DNA of 56,934 nt from Micromonospora arida (lineage in GTDB: Bacteria; Actinomycetota; Actinomycetes; Mycobacteriales; Micromonosporaceae). Shown piece after piece: positions 11,301 to 19,088 of this stretch (positions are counted from its first letter, which is position 1; each line of letters starts with the position of its first letter). Location: the NCBI RefSeq assembly GCF_003857035.1, contig NZ_QGSY01000173.1, positions 1-56,934 on the forward strand, read 5' to 3'. Below the pieces are notes generated by a model, which saw only the letters and a program-made list of their open reading frames with translations, made no database searches and had not been told where the DNA came from. A program made the translations under genes and the position numbers.

Positions 11301-13921
11301 ACATGTACAACGTCGCGGGCGCGCCGGCCAGGACGCAGGAGACGGTACGAGAGATCCTGCGCCGTCTCTACGTCGGCAGCGAGATCGGCCAGGGCTACCT
11401 GGGCGACGAGGACAACGGCGAGATGTCGTCGTGGTACATCCTCAGCTCGCTGGGCATCTACCCGTTGCAGGCCGGGTCGTCCGAGTGGGCGATCGGCTCG
11501 CCGCAGTTCACCCGCATGACCGTGCACCGCAGCAGCGGCGACATCGTCGTCAACGCGCCGAACAACAGCGCGGCGAACATCTACGTGCAGGGCGTGTCGG
11601 TCAACGGCAAGAAGCAGCGCGGCCTGTCCCTGGATGTCGCGACGCTCGCCAAGGGCGGCACCATCGACTTCCAGATGGGATCCAAGCCGTCGTCCTGGGG
11701 CAGCGGCAAGAACGACGCCCCGCCGTCGCTGACCAAGGGTGACGAGGCGCCGAAGCCGTTGCAGGACGTCACCGGCCCCGGTCTCGGCACCGCGACCGCA
11801 ACCGGCGGTCAGGACGCGTCGAAGCTGTTCGACGACTCGTCGACCACGCAGCTGACCTTCACCTCGGCGACCCCGCAGATCACCTGGGCCTTCCGTGGTG
11901 GCAGGCAGAAGCCGAAGTACTACACGGTCACGTCCGGGGCCGGTGCCGGCGATCCGGCGGACTGGCGTCTGCAGGGTTCCAACGACGGCCTCACATGGAC
12001 CACAGTGGACTCCCGCACCGGTCAGGTGTTCCCGTGGCGTAACCAGACCCGCCCGTACTCGATCGACAAGCCGGGACGGTTCGCGCAGTTCCGCCTCGCC
12101 GTCACGAAGACCGTCGGCGCCGCGCAGACCAACCTCGCCGAGGTCGAGCTGCTCGCCGGGGGTGACCTCGACCTCGGCGGCGGCGACATCACGGTCACCG
12201 CGGCGGACGGCGTGCACGCGAGCACCGGCGTACCCGTCTCGGTGCCTCTGGCCACCGTCACCGGCGGCGACGCCAACGGCTACCAGGCCACCATCGACTG
12301 GCGTGACGGCACGCCGGTCACCGCGGGCACCGTGACGTTGAGCTCGCGGGCCGTCTACCGCATCGCCGGGTCGCACACCTACACCACACCCGGCTACCAC
12401 CAGGCGAACGTCACGGTGACCGACGGCGAAAGCCAGAGCTCCGCGACGGTCGGCGTCGAGGTGGCGTACGCCCCGGCCTCCGGCCTCACCGCCGCGTTCG
12501 ACAGCGTCTGCGTCGGCGACGAAGGGGTCCTGGCGGCGGACTGTGACGCCAAGTCGTGGGCGTACTCGCGGGCCGCCCTGGCGGCCGGTGGTGTGACCCA
12601 GGGCCAGCCGCAGCAGGTTCCCGCAACGGCGCTGCGGTTCACAGTGCCGGTGATCCCGGCCGGGCAGCCGGACAACGCCACCGGCAACGGGGCGACCGTC
12701 GTCCTCGACCTTCCGCAGGACGCGAAGAGCATCTCGTTCATCGGCGCCGGAACGCAGGGCAACCAGAGCACCACCGGCACGGCGACGTTCAGCGACGGCA
12801 GCACGGCCAGCATTCCGATCCAGTTGAGCGACTGGACGCTGGGCGGCAACGCCAACGGCACCCCGTCCTACGGCAACGTCATCGTCGCCCGGACGGCGTA
12901 CCGGTTGCAGGGCACGAGCCGTGACGGCGCCCAGCCGTTCCTCTTCGCCACCGCGCCGTACCAGATTCCGGCGGGCAAGACGCTGGTGTCGGTGACCCTG
13001 CCGACGCAGACCGGTGACCCCCGCTCGGCGGGTCGGATCCACGTGTTCGCCGTGGCCAACGACGGCACGCCCGCCCCGGCGCTGACGACCGCCGCCCCGA
13101 AGAACCAGACGGCCACCGCCGGGCAGGCCCTCGCGGCGAACCTCGGTGCGGTGACCGGCGGCGTTCCCGGTACGACGGGCTACCGCGCCCGCGTCCAGTG
13201 GGGTGACGGCACGGTTCCGGACGACGTGACGATCGGCGCGTCCGGCGCGATGAGCGGCCAGCACACCTACGCACGGGAGGGCACCTACACGGTGCGCGTC
13301 ACGCCGTGGGACACGCTGTCGAGCAGCACCGAGTCCTTCACCGTGACCGTGGCTCGGGGCGGATCGCAGCCGGCGATCGCGCTGTCCGCGTCCGGCACCG
13401 TCGCCACCGGTGGCGCGATCACCGTCAACGGCAGCGGCTTCGCCGCCGGCGAGCAGGTGACCGTCAGCGTCGGCACCGACCCGGGTCGGGCCATGAAGGT
13501 CGCGGCCTCTGCGACGGGAACGGTCCGCGCCTCGGTGCCGACCTCCGGTGACGCGCAACCCGGCCGGTACGCCGTCACCGCGACGGGGGCGTCCTCGCGT
13601 ACGCCGGCCACTGCCACCGTCCAGGTGACCGGGGAGCCGGAGGCGCGGACCTACCAGCCGCGGGTGGCGTTGCTGACCACCTCGGGCCCGCGCGGCACGT
13701 CGATCATGGTCGACGGTTCCGGGTTCGCGCCGAACGAGGTGGTCACGATCGCCTTCGGGACCGGACTGGCGGTCAGCACCGTGCGCGCGAACGGTGACGG
13801 CGTCATCTCCGGCGCGACGGTCAGCGTTCCGGGTGCGGCGAAGGCGGGCGCGACCAGCGTCACGCTGAACGGCGCCACGTCGGCGACGAAGGTGTCCCGA
13901 CCGTTCACCGTCACCGGCTAG
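8306..13921 (+). CDS. Giant secreted GH92 alpha-mannosidase, multi-domain
   Basis: This is an 1871-residue exported protein. After a signal peptide (about residues 1-37, ending VANAA) comes a discoidin/CBM32-like module (about 100-217), the GH92 N-terminal beta domain (from about 405, NYVDTRRGTNSTGGF) and the GH92 catalytic barrel to about 1125 with the signature GDEDNGEMSSWY near 1032. A second discoidin-like module (about 1155-1282), a PKD-like domain, an unassigned beta module, another PKD-like domain and two Ig-like repeats follow. GH92 enzymes are calcium-dependent exo-alpha-mannosidases acting on yeast mannan or N-glycans. No sortase signal or anchor is visible, so it is probably released. 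The ATG at 8306 sits just before the signal peptide but has only a weak AAAGG site. Confidence 0.92.
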   Translation: MSHTPLARPLSPRLIAARTAALLPLGLLLAAPVANAAPTPAPPGNFTSSFESADPQPATSTVEVGQNGKPVQANLSGKVSTLPGSLLGQVDAVTASDENQPREIAANLTDDDPSTKWLVFASSGWVTYQLAKPATVVRYSLTAANDAPTRDPRDFVVQGSNDGSTWTDLDKRAGEKFSGRFATKTYSFTNPNAYGFYRLNVTANSGDSLVQLADWNISDGSDVRPPATPMVSEATAGPNGGYTTKPDVGFTGLAALRYSGGAEGNGRSYATNKLFDVTIPVGPKTRLSYKIFPEFTGGDGRYPSTYTAVDLHFTDGSYLSGRSPADQHGYPLTGAGQGASKVLFADQWNLVQADLGTVARGKTIDRILLAYDNPQATGETRFQGWLDDIELTAAPASIDGSKLTNYVDTRRGTNSTGGFSRGNNLPITAVPNGFNFFTPVTDATSDSWEYEYHRINNEANLPMLQGLAISHEPSPWMGDRNQMSVMPVVGGGPLTGQPAGRALAFSHDDETAQPDLYRVRLQNGLVAEMSPTDHAGIMRFTFPTGQQTGSLVFHNGTFTIGTDGTFTGWVDNGSGLSAGRSRMFVSGAFDRAPTASAATSATFDLSGSREVTMRLATSFLSVDQARRNLDLEVTGKSFDQIHAAATAAWKDRLGRVEVRGANESQLVTMYSNLYRLNLYPNSQSENTGTAAAPRWQYASPVSAPTGASTPTRTGAKIVDGQIYVNNGFWDTYRTVWPAYALLYPDVAAKISDGFVQHYRDGGWIARWSSPGYADLMTGTSANVALAQAYLTGVKLPDPLAAYDAAVKDATVASGRSAVGRKGIESSLFLGYTPTSTGESVSWALEGYINDFGIGNMGAALAKDPATPKSERARLKEESRYFLERARNYVHLFDPKTKLFQGRDAAGNFLAGDPLDWGGVYTETNGWNFAFTAQQDGQGLINLYGGQKALRDKLDAFFTTPENADRPGGYGGVIHEMLEARAVRMGQLGMSNQPSHHIPYMYNVAGAPARTQETVREILRRLYVGSEIGQGYLGDEDNGEMSSWYILSSLGIYPLQAGSSEWAIGSPQFTRMTVHRSSGDIVVNAPNNSAANIYVQGVSVNGKKQRGLSLDVATLAKGGTIDFQMGSKPSSWGSGKNDAPPSLTKGDEAPKPLQDVTGPGLGTATATGGQDASKLFDDSSTTQLTFTSATPQITWAFRGGRQKPKYYTVTSGAGAGDPADWRLQGSNDGLTWTTVDSRTGQVFPWRNQTRPYSIDKPGRFAQFRLAVTKTVGAAQTNLAEVELLAGGDLDLGGGDITVTAADGVHASTGVPVSVPLATVTGGDANGYQATIDWRDGTPVTAGTVTLSSRAVYRIAGSHTYTTPGYHQANVTVTDGESQSSATVGVEVAYAPASGLTAAFDSVCVGDEGVLAADCDAKSWAYSRAALAAGGVTQGQPQQVPATALRFTVPVIPAGQPDNATGNGATVVLDLPQDAKSISFIGAGTQGNQSTTGTATFSDGSTASIPIQLSDWTLGGNANGTPSYGNVIVARTAYRLQGTSRDGAQPFLFATAPYQIPAGKTLVSVTLPTQTGDPRSAGRIHVFAVANDGTPAPALTTAAPKNQTATAGQALAANLGAVTGGVPGTTGYRARVQWGDGTVPDDVTIGASGAMSGQHTYAREGTYTVRVTPWDTLSSSTESFTVTVARGGSQPAIALSASGTVATGGAITVNGSGFAAGEQVTVSVGTDPGRAMKVAASATGTVRASVPTSGDAQPGRYAVTATGASSRTPATATVQVTGEPEARTYQPRVALLTTSGPRGTSIMVDGSGFAPNEVVTIAFGTGLAVSTVRANGDGVISGATVSVPGAAKAGATSVTLNGATSATKVSRPFTVTG

Positions 13922-13946
13922 CACCGAGCCGGGGACAGTACAGCCG

Positions 13947-13980
13947 CGTGGGGCGGGCCGTGTTCAAGGCCCGCCCCACG
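13947..13980 (+). terminator. Strong hairpin terminator after the GH92 gene
   Basis: A perfect 13-base stem (CGTGGGGCGGGCC with its complement) closes an 8-base loop, 26 bases after the GH92 stop. Confidence 0.85.
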
Positions 13981-14016
13981 CGCTTGTCGCGCAACCCACT
14001 GTTAGCGTCGTCTGCC

Positions 14017-14676
14017 ATGGCCGACCACGCGCTGCTCGCCTCGGGGCGCGACGCCGACGTCTACGCGCTCGACGAGTCGCGGGTGCTGCGCCGCTACCGC
14101 CAGGGCGGGGACAGCGCGCCCGAGGCGGCGTTGATGGCCTACGTCGCGGCCGCAGGCTACCCGGTGCCCGTGGTGTACGACGCCCAAGGGCCCGACCTGG
14201 TGCTCGAACGACTCCACGGCGAGACTCTCCTGGCGTCGATGCTCACCGGGCGCACCGGCATCGGCGCGGCCGCCGACCTGCTCGTGGGCCTGCACGACCG
14301 CCTCCACACCCTGCCGGCCCGGGTCAGCGCCGACCCGGCGGACCGCGTCCTGCACCTCGACCTGCACCCACAGAACGTCATGGTGACCTCGCGCGGACCG
14401 GTGGTCATCGATTGGCGCAACGCGACCGAGGGGCCGGCCGACCTGGACGTGGCCATGACCGCTCTCATCCTCGCCGAGGTGGCGGTCAGTCACGACTCGC
14501 AACTCGCCGATCTTGCTCGGGACGGCCTCGATGCCTTTCAGCGACGCGCCGAGCCGCCCCGGGCCAGCCAACTACGACGTGCGGTGGGTCTGCGCCGGGT
14601 CGACCCCGCGCTGTCCGCCGTCGAGAAGTCCGCCCTGGGTCGCGCCGCCGCACTGGTCCACACCCGCGTGGGCTGA
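14017..14676 (+). CDS. Aminoglycoside phosphotransferase-like kinase
   Basis: This is a 219-residue APH-family protein, short for the family because the N-lobe is reduced. The catalytic loop HLDLHPQNVMV (H-x-D...N) and the metal-binding VIDWRNATEGPADLDVA are intact, so it should be an active kinase; the substrate (antibiotic, choline-like metabolite or protein) cannot be predicted. The ATG lacks a Shine-Dalgarno, but TAGCGT lies 8 bases upstream (14003-14008), which fits a leaderless start. The gene stands alone between a terminator and a convergent operon. Confidence 0.8.
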   Translation: MADHALLASGRDADVYALDESRVLRRYRQGGDSAPEAALMAYVAAAGYPVPVVYDAQGPDLVLERLHGETLLASMLTGRTGIGAAADLLVGLHDRLHTLPARVSADPADRVLHLDLHPQNVMVTSRGPVVIDWRNATEGPADLDVAMTALILAEVAVSHDSQLADLARDGLDAFQRRAEPPRASQLRRAVGLRRVDPALSAVEKSALGRAAALVHTRVG

Positions 14677-14701
14677 GGCAGAGCCGAGCGCCCAGTCGGG
14701 C

Positions 14702-14836
14702 TCAGCGCGGTGGCAGCAGCGCGTCGATCAGGGCACGCAGCGGCCCGACCAGGTCCTGTTCGGTGGCGGAACCCAGCGGTTCCAGCCGGATCGACGAGCG
14801 CAGCACCGCGACGCCGTTCGGTGCGAACTCAAGCCG
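14702..14836 (-). pseudogene. Unidentified 44-codon coding-like fragment
   Basis: On the minus strand the frame ending TGA at 14702 reads GVAVLRSSIRLEPLG then SATEQDLVGPLRALIDALLP, which has the amphipathic look and codon use of a real protein C-terminus. It is cut off upstream by a TAG at 14837-14839 and overlaps the end of the phosphatase gene. There is no convincing start (a GTG lies inside). It may be the tail of a decayed gene or a very small protein. Confidence 0.3.
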
Positions 14837-15425
14837 CTAGCGGCGCGCCCAGTCGGAGTTGCCAGCTTGCGCCCCGGCTGGTGAGCCGGACGACCGCCAG
14901 CGGCTCCACGTCCACCTGCCGGTACGTCGCCATCGGAAGGCCGAGGGCGTGCACCACCGCGACCCGGATCACCAGTGGGTGGGTGACCGCGATGACGCGT
15001 CCACCGGCTTTCTGCTGCTCGTCCAGCCAGCCGCCGACCCGATCCCGCACGGCCGTGACGGACTCACCGCCGTGCGGCGCGGACTCCGGTGCGGACAGCC
15101 AGTCGTGCAGCGCCTGCGGCTGCGATTCAGCAATCTCCTCAAGCGACCGGCCGGACCAGTCCCCGTAGTCACAGTCGGCCAACGCGGTCTCGATCGTCGG
15201 CAGCAGGCCGAACGCGTCGGCGGTCTGTCGGGCGGCCACCGCGGGGCTGGAGAGGCAGGTGGCGTTCACGCCGAGAGGCCCGCGCCGGTCCGCACCCGCC
15301 TGGGCCTGGGCGAGTGCGGCACGCAGGCCACCCTCGTCCAGGCCGTCGTCGGCGCCGCCGAAGCGGGTCCGGCGCAGAGCGGCGGTGTGACCGTGGGCGA
15401 CCAGCCGGAGGCTGGTGCCGGTCAC
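14829..15425 (-). CDS. Histidine phosphatase family protein (CobC-like)
   Basis: This is a 198-residue phosphoglycerate-mutase-fold protein. The family's N-terminal RHG motif appears here as LVAHGHTAALR, with Ala for the usual Arg, while the second catalytic region VTHPLVIRVAVVHALGLP is present. The GTG start overlaps the stop of cbtA (GTGA), and this gene ends the cbtB-cbtA operon under a cobalamin riboswitch. In cobalamin pathways CobC removes the phosphate from alpha-ribazole phosphate; a related role is likely, but the changed motif leaves catalysis uncertain. Confidence 0.75.
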   Translation of the reverse strand: MTGTSLRLVAHGHTAALRRTRFGGADDGLDEGGLRAALAQAQAGADRRGPLGVNATCLSSPAVAARQTADAFGLLPTIETALADCDYGDWSGRSLEEIAESQPQALHDWLSAPESAPHGGESVTAVRDRVGGWLDEQQKAGGRVIAVTHPLVIRVAVVHALGLPMATYRQVDVEPLAVVRLTSRGASWQLRLGAPLAA

Positions 15426-16192
15426 GTGCTCGGCAGTGCGGTGCCGGCCCGACGACGCCGCTCGTGGTGCATCAGGGCCGCGAACAGCAGGCCGATGCCG
15501 GTCCAGAGCACGACCTGGGTGCCGAGCGAGGCCAGTCGGAAACTCCACAGCAGGGTCGCCGGGAAGTCCGCCGGAACCTCCTGGAAGGACGGCATCACCA
15601 CGTACGACACTGCCGTGACCAGCAGGAACCCGCCCACGGCCGCAGTGGCGCGCAGCCACGTAGGCGCCTGGGCGCCGACCGACCGGTAGCCCAGCGAGCC
15701 GGCCCACACGGCCACCAGCCCGAGCACCACCATCAACAGGTAGGTGACGGTCCGTTGGTTGATGGTGGCCGGGTCGCCGACCGCCGGCGGGTTCGCCGGG
15801 TACTTGAGGAACGGCACGATCACCGCGCCGAGCAGCGCCGCGCCGGCCAGCAGCAGACCGGACCGCCCGTCGTCGTCGCCGCGCCGCCGCCGGGACAGCA
15901 GGACGTACGCCGTGGCCAGCAGGCCACCCATCGCGGCCCCGAACAGGCCGGTGGCGAGGAACAGACCGCCGCGCTGACCCGTCCGGCCGACCAGGGCGTC
16001 CTCGTGATCGTGCGCGCCTGCGGCGGGCTCGGCGTGCGTCGCCGCCTCCTCGATGGCGATGGCTGCCTCGACGTGCGGTTCGCCAGCGACGTACGCGAAC
16101 GTCCCGGCGAGCAGGCCGGCGATCAGGCCGGCCAGCAGCCCGCGAACGAGGACGGCGACGAACGGGGGAGTGGTGGTGGTGTTCAGTGGCAC
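15422..16192 (-). CDS. cbtA: CbtA family cobalt transporter subunit
   Basis: This is a 256-residue membrane protein with about six hydrophobic segments (VLVRGLLAGLIAGLLAGTFA near the N-terminus, LFLATGLFGAAMGGLLATAY, LLLAGAALLGAVIVPFLKYP, LLMVVLGLVAVWAG and two later ones). The motif PFLKYPANPP after the third segment is typical of CbtA. A His/Asp-rich loop (AHDHEDALVG) follows the first segment. The GTG start overlaps the 3' end of cbtB, and the gene lies behind a cobalamin riboswitch. CbtA with CbtB is thought to import cobalt for B12 synthesis. Confidence 0.9.
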   Translation of the reverse strand: MPLNTTTTPPFVAVLVRGLLAGLIAGLLAGTFAYVAGEPHVEAAIAIEEAATHAEPAAGAHDHEDALVGRTGQRGGLFLATGLFGAAMGGLLATAYVLLSRRRRGDDDGRSGLLLAGAALLGAVIVPFLKYPANPPAVGDPATINQRTVTYLLMVVLGLVAVWAGSLGYRSVGAQAPTWLRATAAVGGFLLVTAVSYVVMPSFQEVPADFPATLLWSFRLASLGTQVVLWTGIGLLFAALMHHERRRRAGTALPST

Positions 16193-16386
16193 GGGACACC
16201 CAGCAGGTGCCTGCCGTCGTGCATCAGCTCGTGCAGGTACATCCCGCTGCGAGACACCGCCCCCTGGTCGAAGGCGACGAGGTACGCCAGCAGGGTGAGC
16301 ACGGCTACGGTCGCCAAGACCGGCCACAGTAGACGGACACTGCCAGCGGGGTGCACCACCGGCTGGCTGGAAGCGGAGCTGGACAT
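16183..16386 (-). CDS. cbtB: CbtB domain cobalt transporter subunit
   Basis: This is a 67-residue protein with one transmembrane segment (LLWPVLATVAVLTLLAYLVA) and a His-rich tail, HELMHDGRHLLGVPCH, which is the CbtB metal-binding signature. The ATG at 16386 has GGGGAGG at ideal spacing. Its last codons overlap the GTG start of cbtA, so the two subunits are coupled. It is the first gene after the cobalamin riboswitch. Confidence 0.9.
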   Translation of the reverse strand: MSSSASSQPVVHPAGSVRLLWPVLATVAVLTLLAYLVAFDQGAVSRSGMYLHELMHDGRHLLGVPCH

Positions 16387-16430
16387 GAATACACGAACCT
16401 CCCCAGGGATGACGCGTCCCCATCGCAAGG

Positions 16431-16539
16431 CTGCGGACGACCGAGCGTCCTGGCTCGCGGCCCCCAGTTGTGGTTGGGGAACCGCTCACAGTGGCGCGAC
16501 CGCGCCGGATTCACACCGGCTTCCCTCGCGTCGCCGCAG
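16431..16539 (-). promoter_or_regulatory. Cobalamin riboswitch upstream of cbtB
   Basis: Read on the minus strand, the leader holds the conserved B12 aptamer landmarks in order: GGGAAGCCGGTGTGAATCCGG, GCCACTGTGA, and the B12-box-like GAGCCAGGACGCTCG, enclosed by a CTGCGG/CCGCAG closing helix. The cbtB ribosome-binding site follows about 45 bases later, so binding of B12 probably blocks translation or causes termination. Confidence 0.9.
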
Positions 16540-16722
16540 ATAGTGGGTCGACGGTAGCGGTGCCGCCTCAGACGGTCAACCCGGACCCTGCGCCCCGACC
16601 GCGTCCGGATACCGGCACGTCAGCGAGGCGCCCCAGCCGCAGGCGCCAGGGGATTCGTCAGACCAAAAGGCGACACTGCGGGGAGCTGGTCGTGGCGCGC
16701 GTTCCGGGATTCAACAACAGTC

Positions 16723-16736
16723 TGTTACCGCTAACA
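16723..16736. promoter_or_regulatory. LacI-type operator before the lactonase
   Basis: TGTTACCGCTAACA fits the LacI-family consensus TGTTAnCGnTAACA exactly. The same pattern recurs at 17754-17767. Besides this site I see no gene in 16540-16841. Confidence 0.65.
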
Positions 16737-16841
16737 TGGTCAACCTGCCAGATCGACTCTGTGGCTCCGGGTTGACCCGGAGGGTTCGATCAGCGGCTGG
16801 GCGGGGTGTGGGGTGGACGAGAACGCGTCAGGACGGGTCCG

Positions 16842-17720
16842 GTGACGACCGGCGAGGTCGCGCGCCGGCCGGGCATCGTCGACGCGCATCATCACCTCTG
16901 GGTCCGGGCGCGGCACCCACAGCCCTGGATCGACCCGCACACCATGCCCGCGATCGACGACGACTTCACGCCGGTCGAGCTCGCCCCGGCGACCCGGGCC
17001 GCCGGGGTCACCCAGACCGTGGTCGTCCAGTCCGTCGCGGTTCGGTCGGAGACGCCCGAGCTGCTCGGCATCGCGGCCGACGATCCCCTCATCGCCGGGG
17101 TCGTCGGCTGGGTCGACCTCACCGCCGCCGATGTCGACCGTCGCCTCGCCCGACTACGCAGGGCGCGCGGCGGCGAACGGCTGGTCGGGATCCGCCACCT
17201 GGTCCAGTCCGAACCGGACCCGACCTATCTCGACCGCCCCGACGTGCGGCACGGCATCGCCGCGGTCGGTGCCGCCGGCCTCGCCTTCGACCTCCTGGTG
17301 CGCCATCGTCAGCTGCCGGCGGCCGCCCGCCTCGTCCGCGACCTGCCCCAGGTGCGGTTCGTCCTGGACCACCTCGGCAAGCCCCCGCTCGGGCGCGCCG
17401 ATCTCGGTGACTGGCAGCGCGACCTGCGGGCGCTAGCGGCCGAGCCCAACACGACGGCGAAGCTCTCCGGCCTGGTGACCGAGGTGGACGGCGGGTCCTG
17501 GACGACGGCCGACCTGCGGCCCGCAGTCGAGCACGCCCTGGACGTGTTCGGGCCGGATCGGCTGATGTTCGGCTCGGACTGGCCGGTGTGCCTGCTCGCC
17601 ACCTCGTACACCCGCTGGGTCACCGTCCTCGGTGACCTGCTGGACCCGCTGACCGACGACGAGCGGGCCGCGATCTGGCGCCAGACCGCCAGCCGGGTCT
17701 ACCGGCTGGCCCCGTCCTGA
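16842..17720 (+). CDS. Amidohydrolase-2 family lactonase, probable L-fucono-1,5-lactonase
   Basis: This is a 292-residue TIM-barrel metal hydrolase of the amidohydrolase-2 (COG3618) group. The N-terminal VDAHHHLW motif gives the metal His residues, FVLDHLGKPP the central His, and the C-terminal LMFGSDWPVC the metal Asp. This family includes lactonases that open L-fucono-, rhamnono- or 4-sulfomuconolactone. Being next to an ABC sugar importer and L-fuconate dehydratase favours L-fuconolactone. The GTG at 16842 is preceded by AGGA; an in-frame GTG at 16806 is possible. A LacI-type operator lies about 110 bases upstream. Confidence 0.82.
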   Translation: MTTGEVARRPGIVDAHHHLWVRARHPQPWIDPHTMPAIDDDFTPVELAPATRAAGVTQTVVVQSVAVRSETPELLGIAADDPLIAGVVGWVDLTAADVDRRLARLRRARGGERLVGIRHLVQSEPDPTYLDRPDVRHGIAAVGAAGLAFDLLVRHRQLPAAARLVRDLPQVRFVLDHLGKPPLGRADLGDWQRDLRALAAEPNTTAKLSGLVTEVDGGSWTTADLRPAVEHALDVFGPDRLMFGSDWPVCLLATSYTRWVTVLGDLLDPLTDDERAAIWRQTASRVYRLAPS

Positions 17721-17749
17721 GGCGGCAGCGCCTTCCCAACTGGGGACAT

Positions 17750-17771
17750 AGCATGTTATCGATAACATGCT
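17750..17771. promoter_or_regulatory. 22-base perfect palindrome, LacI-type operator
   Basis: The arms AGCATGTTATC and GATAACATGCT are exact complements, with the LacI-type core TGTTATCGATAACA at 17754-17767. It lies about 270 bases before the ABC permease gene. The remaining 17772-18040 shows repeated GGCAA-like words but no gene or clear promoter. Confidence 0.75.
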
Positions 17772-18040
17772 GACGGCGGCAGCGATGTCGATTTGGTCGG
17801 ACGTATGCCTTCGACGGTGCAGGTAACGATGGCAAAACATGCGCGCAAGACCTTGGCAACATACGTGAATGCGTGGCAAGGTAACGCCTGATCGTGGGAA
17901 ACATCAGACCTATCTCCAGGGGATGTGTGGCTACCTAGCCGCACCACCGTTAAAGCGGGGTCGGTCGCTCACAGGCGTTCGGCTCGTCGGCGGGTCCCCG
18001 TCGGACGCCGGCGCCGCGCTTGGGGAGGTCAGGTCCGACG

Positions 18041-19048
18041 ATGAGTAGCGCCGAGGCAACCGCCGGCACACAGCGCGGCGAACTCAGCGACTGGTTCCGG
18101 GAACGGATCTCCCACGCCGTCTCCGAGTTCACCGCCGCGACCGCGCTGGTCGTTCTGTTCATCGCCTTGACCTTCGCGAGTCCCTACTTCCTGACAGCGG
18201 ACAACCTCTTCAACATCGGGGCCCAGACGGCGGTGATCGCCATCATCGCCACGGCCCAGACGATGGTCATCATCACGAAGGGCATCGACCTGTCCGTGGG
18301 TTCGGTCGCGGCGCTCGCCGGCGTGTTGGGCGCGATGGTCGTGCGCGACCTCGGCTTCTCGCTCTGGGCGGCGACGGCGGTCGCGATCGGCGTCGGCGCG
18401 CTGGCCGGGCTGTTGAACGGCCTGCTGGTGACGGTGGCCCGGATTCCGCCGTTCATCGCGACACTGGGGACGATGTCCGTGGGTCGCGGCCTGGTCTTCA
18501 TCATCACCGGAGCAGTCGGCGTGTACGGCCTGCCGCGGTCCTTCCAACTGCTCGGCAACGGGCAGATCCTCGGCATCCCGTTCGCCGTGGTGATCACCGT
18601 CCTGGTCGCCGTCGGGGTCGCCTTCCTGCTCTCCCAGACCCGCTTCGGTCAGTACACCTACGCGATGGGCTCCAATCTGGAGGCGGCCCGCCGCTCCGGC
18701 ATCCGGGTCGGGCGGCACCTGACCGGGGTGTACGTCCTGGCCGGCGTGCTGGTCGGGCTGGGCGGCATGATCGCCGCGTCCCGGGTCAACTCCGGCCAGC
18801 CCAACTACGGGATCTCGCTGGAACTCGACGTCATCGCCGCCGCCGTCATCGGCGGAGCCAGCCTGTTCGGCGGGCAGGGCCGGATCGTCGGGACCATCAT
18901 CGGCGCGTTCCTCATCGCCCTGGTCCGCAACGGTGCCGTCCTGCTCGACATCAGCATCCACTACCAGCAGGTGATCGTCGGCGTGATCATCTGGGCCGCC
19001 GTCTACTTCGACCAGTACCGCCGCCGGCGGCTGGAATCACGGGGTTGA
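18041..19048 (+). CDS. Sugar ABC transporter permease (RbsC type)
   Basis: This is a 335-residue inner-membrane permease of the ribose/xylose/AraH family, with about ten hydrophobic segments starting with ALVVLFIALTFASPYFL. Signature segments include MVIITKGIDLSVGSVAALAG and the EAA-like loop region GQYTYAMGSNLEAARRSG; GGASLFGGQGRIVGT near the C-terminus is also typical. The ATG at 18041 has GGGGAGG upstream, about 12 bases away. It heads the importer genes permease, binding protein, ATPase. The neighbouring lactonase and fuconate dehydratase suggest L-fucose or a similar 6-deoxy sugar as cargo. Confidence 0.92.
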   Translation: MSSAEATAGTQRGELSDWFRERISHAVSEFTAATALVVLFIALTFASPYFLTADNLFNIGAQTAVIAIIATAQTMVIITKGIDLSVGSVAALAGVLGAMVVRDLGFSLWAATAVAIGVGALAGLLNGLLVTVARIPPFIATLGTMSVGRGLVFIITGAVGVYGLPRSFQLLGNGQILGIPFAVVITVLVAVGVAFLLSQTRFGQYTYAMGSNLEAARRSGIRVGRHLTGVYVLAGVLVGLGGMIAASRVNSGQPNYGISLELDVIAAAVIGGASLFGGQGRIVGTIIGAFLIALVRNGAVLLDISIHYQQVIVGVIIWAAVYFDQYRRRRLESRG

Positions 19049-19088
19049 CATGCCATTCCGAGAGTCCGAACGAGGAAGGACACACACC

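Noticed and set aside
8336..13924. 1862-codon open frame on the minus strand
   Set aside because: It is the antisense shadow of the GH92 gene; its translation is Arg/Gly/Val-rich without domain pattern, as expected in high-GC DNA.
16736..17410. ORF starting at ATG 16736 in another frame before the lactonase
   Set aside because: It runs through the lactonase gene out of frame and becomes Arg/Pro-rich; unlike the two accepted mini-ORFs it does not end at the downstream start.
17772..18040. Possible second promoter with repeated GGCAA words
   Set aside because: No pair of -35 and -10 boxes at accepted spacing could be found; the words may be chance.
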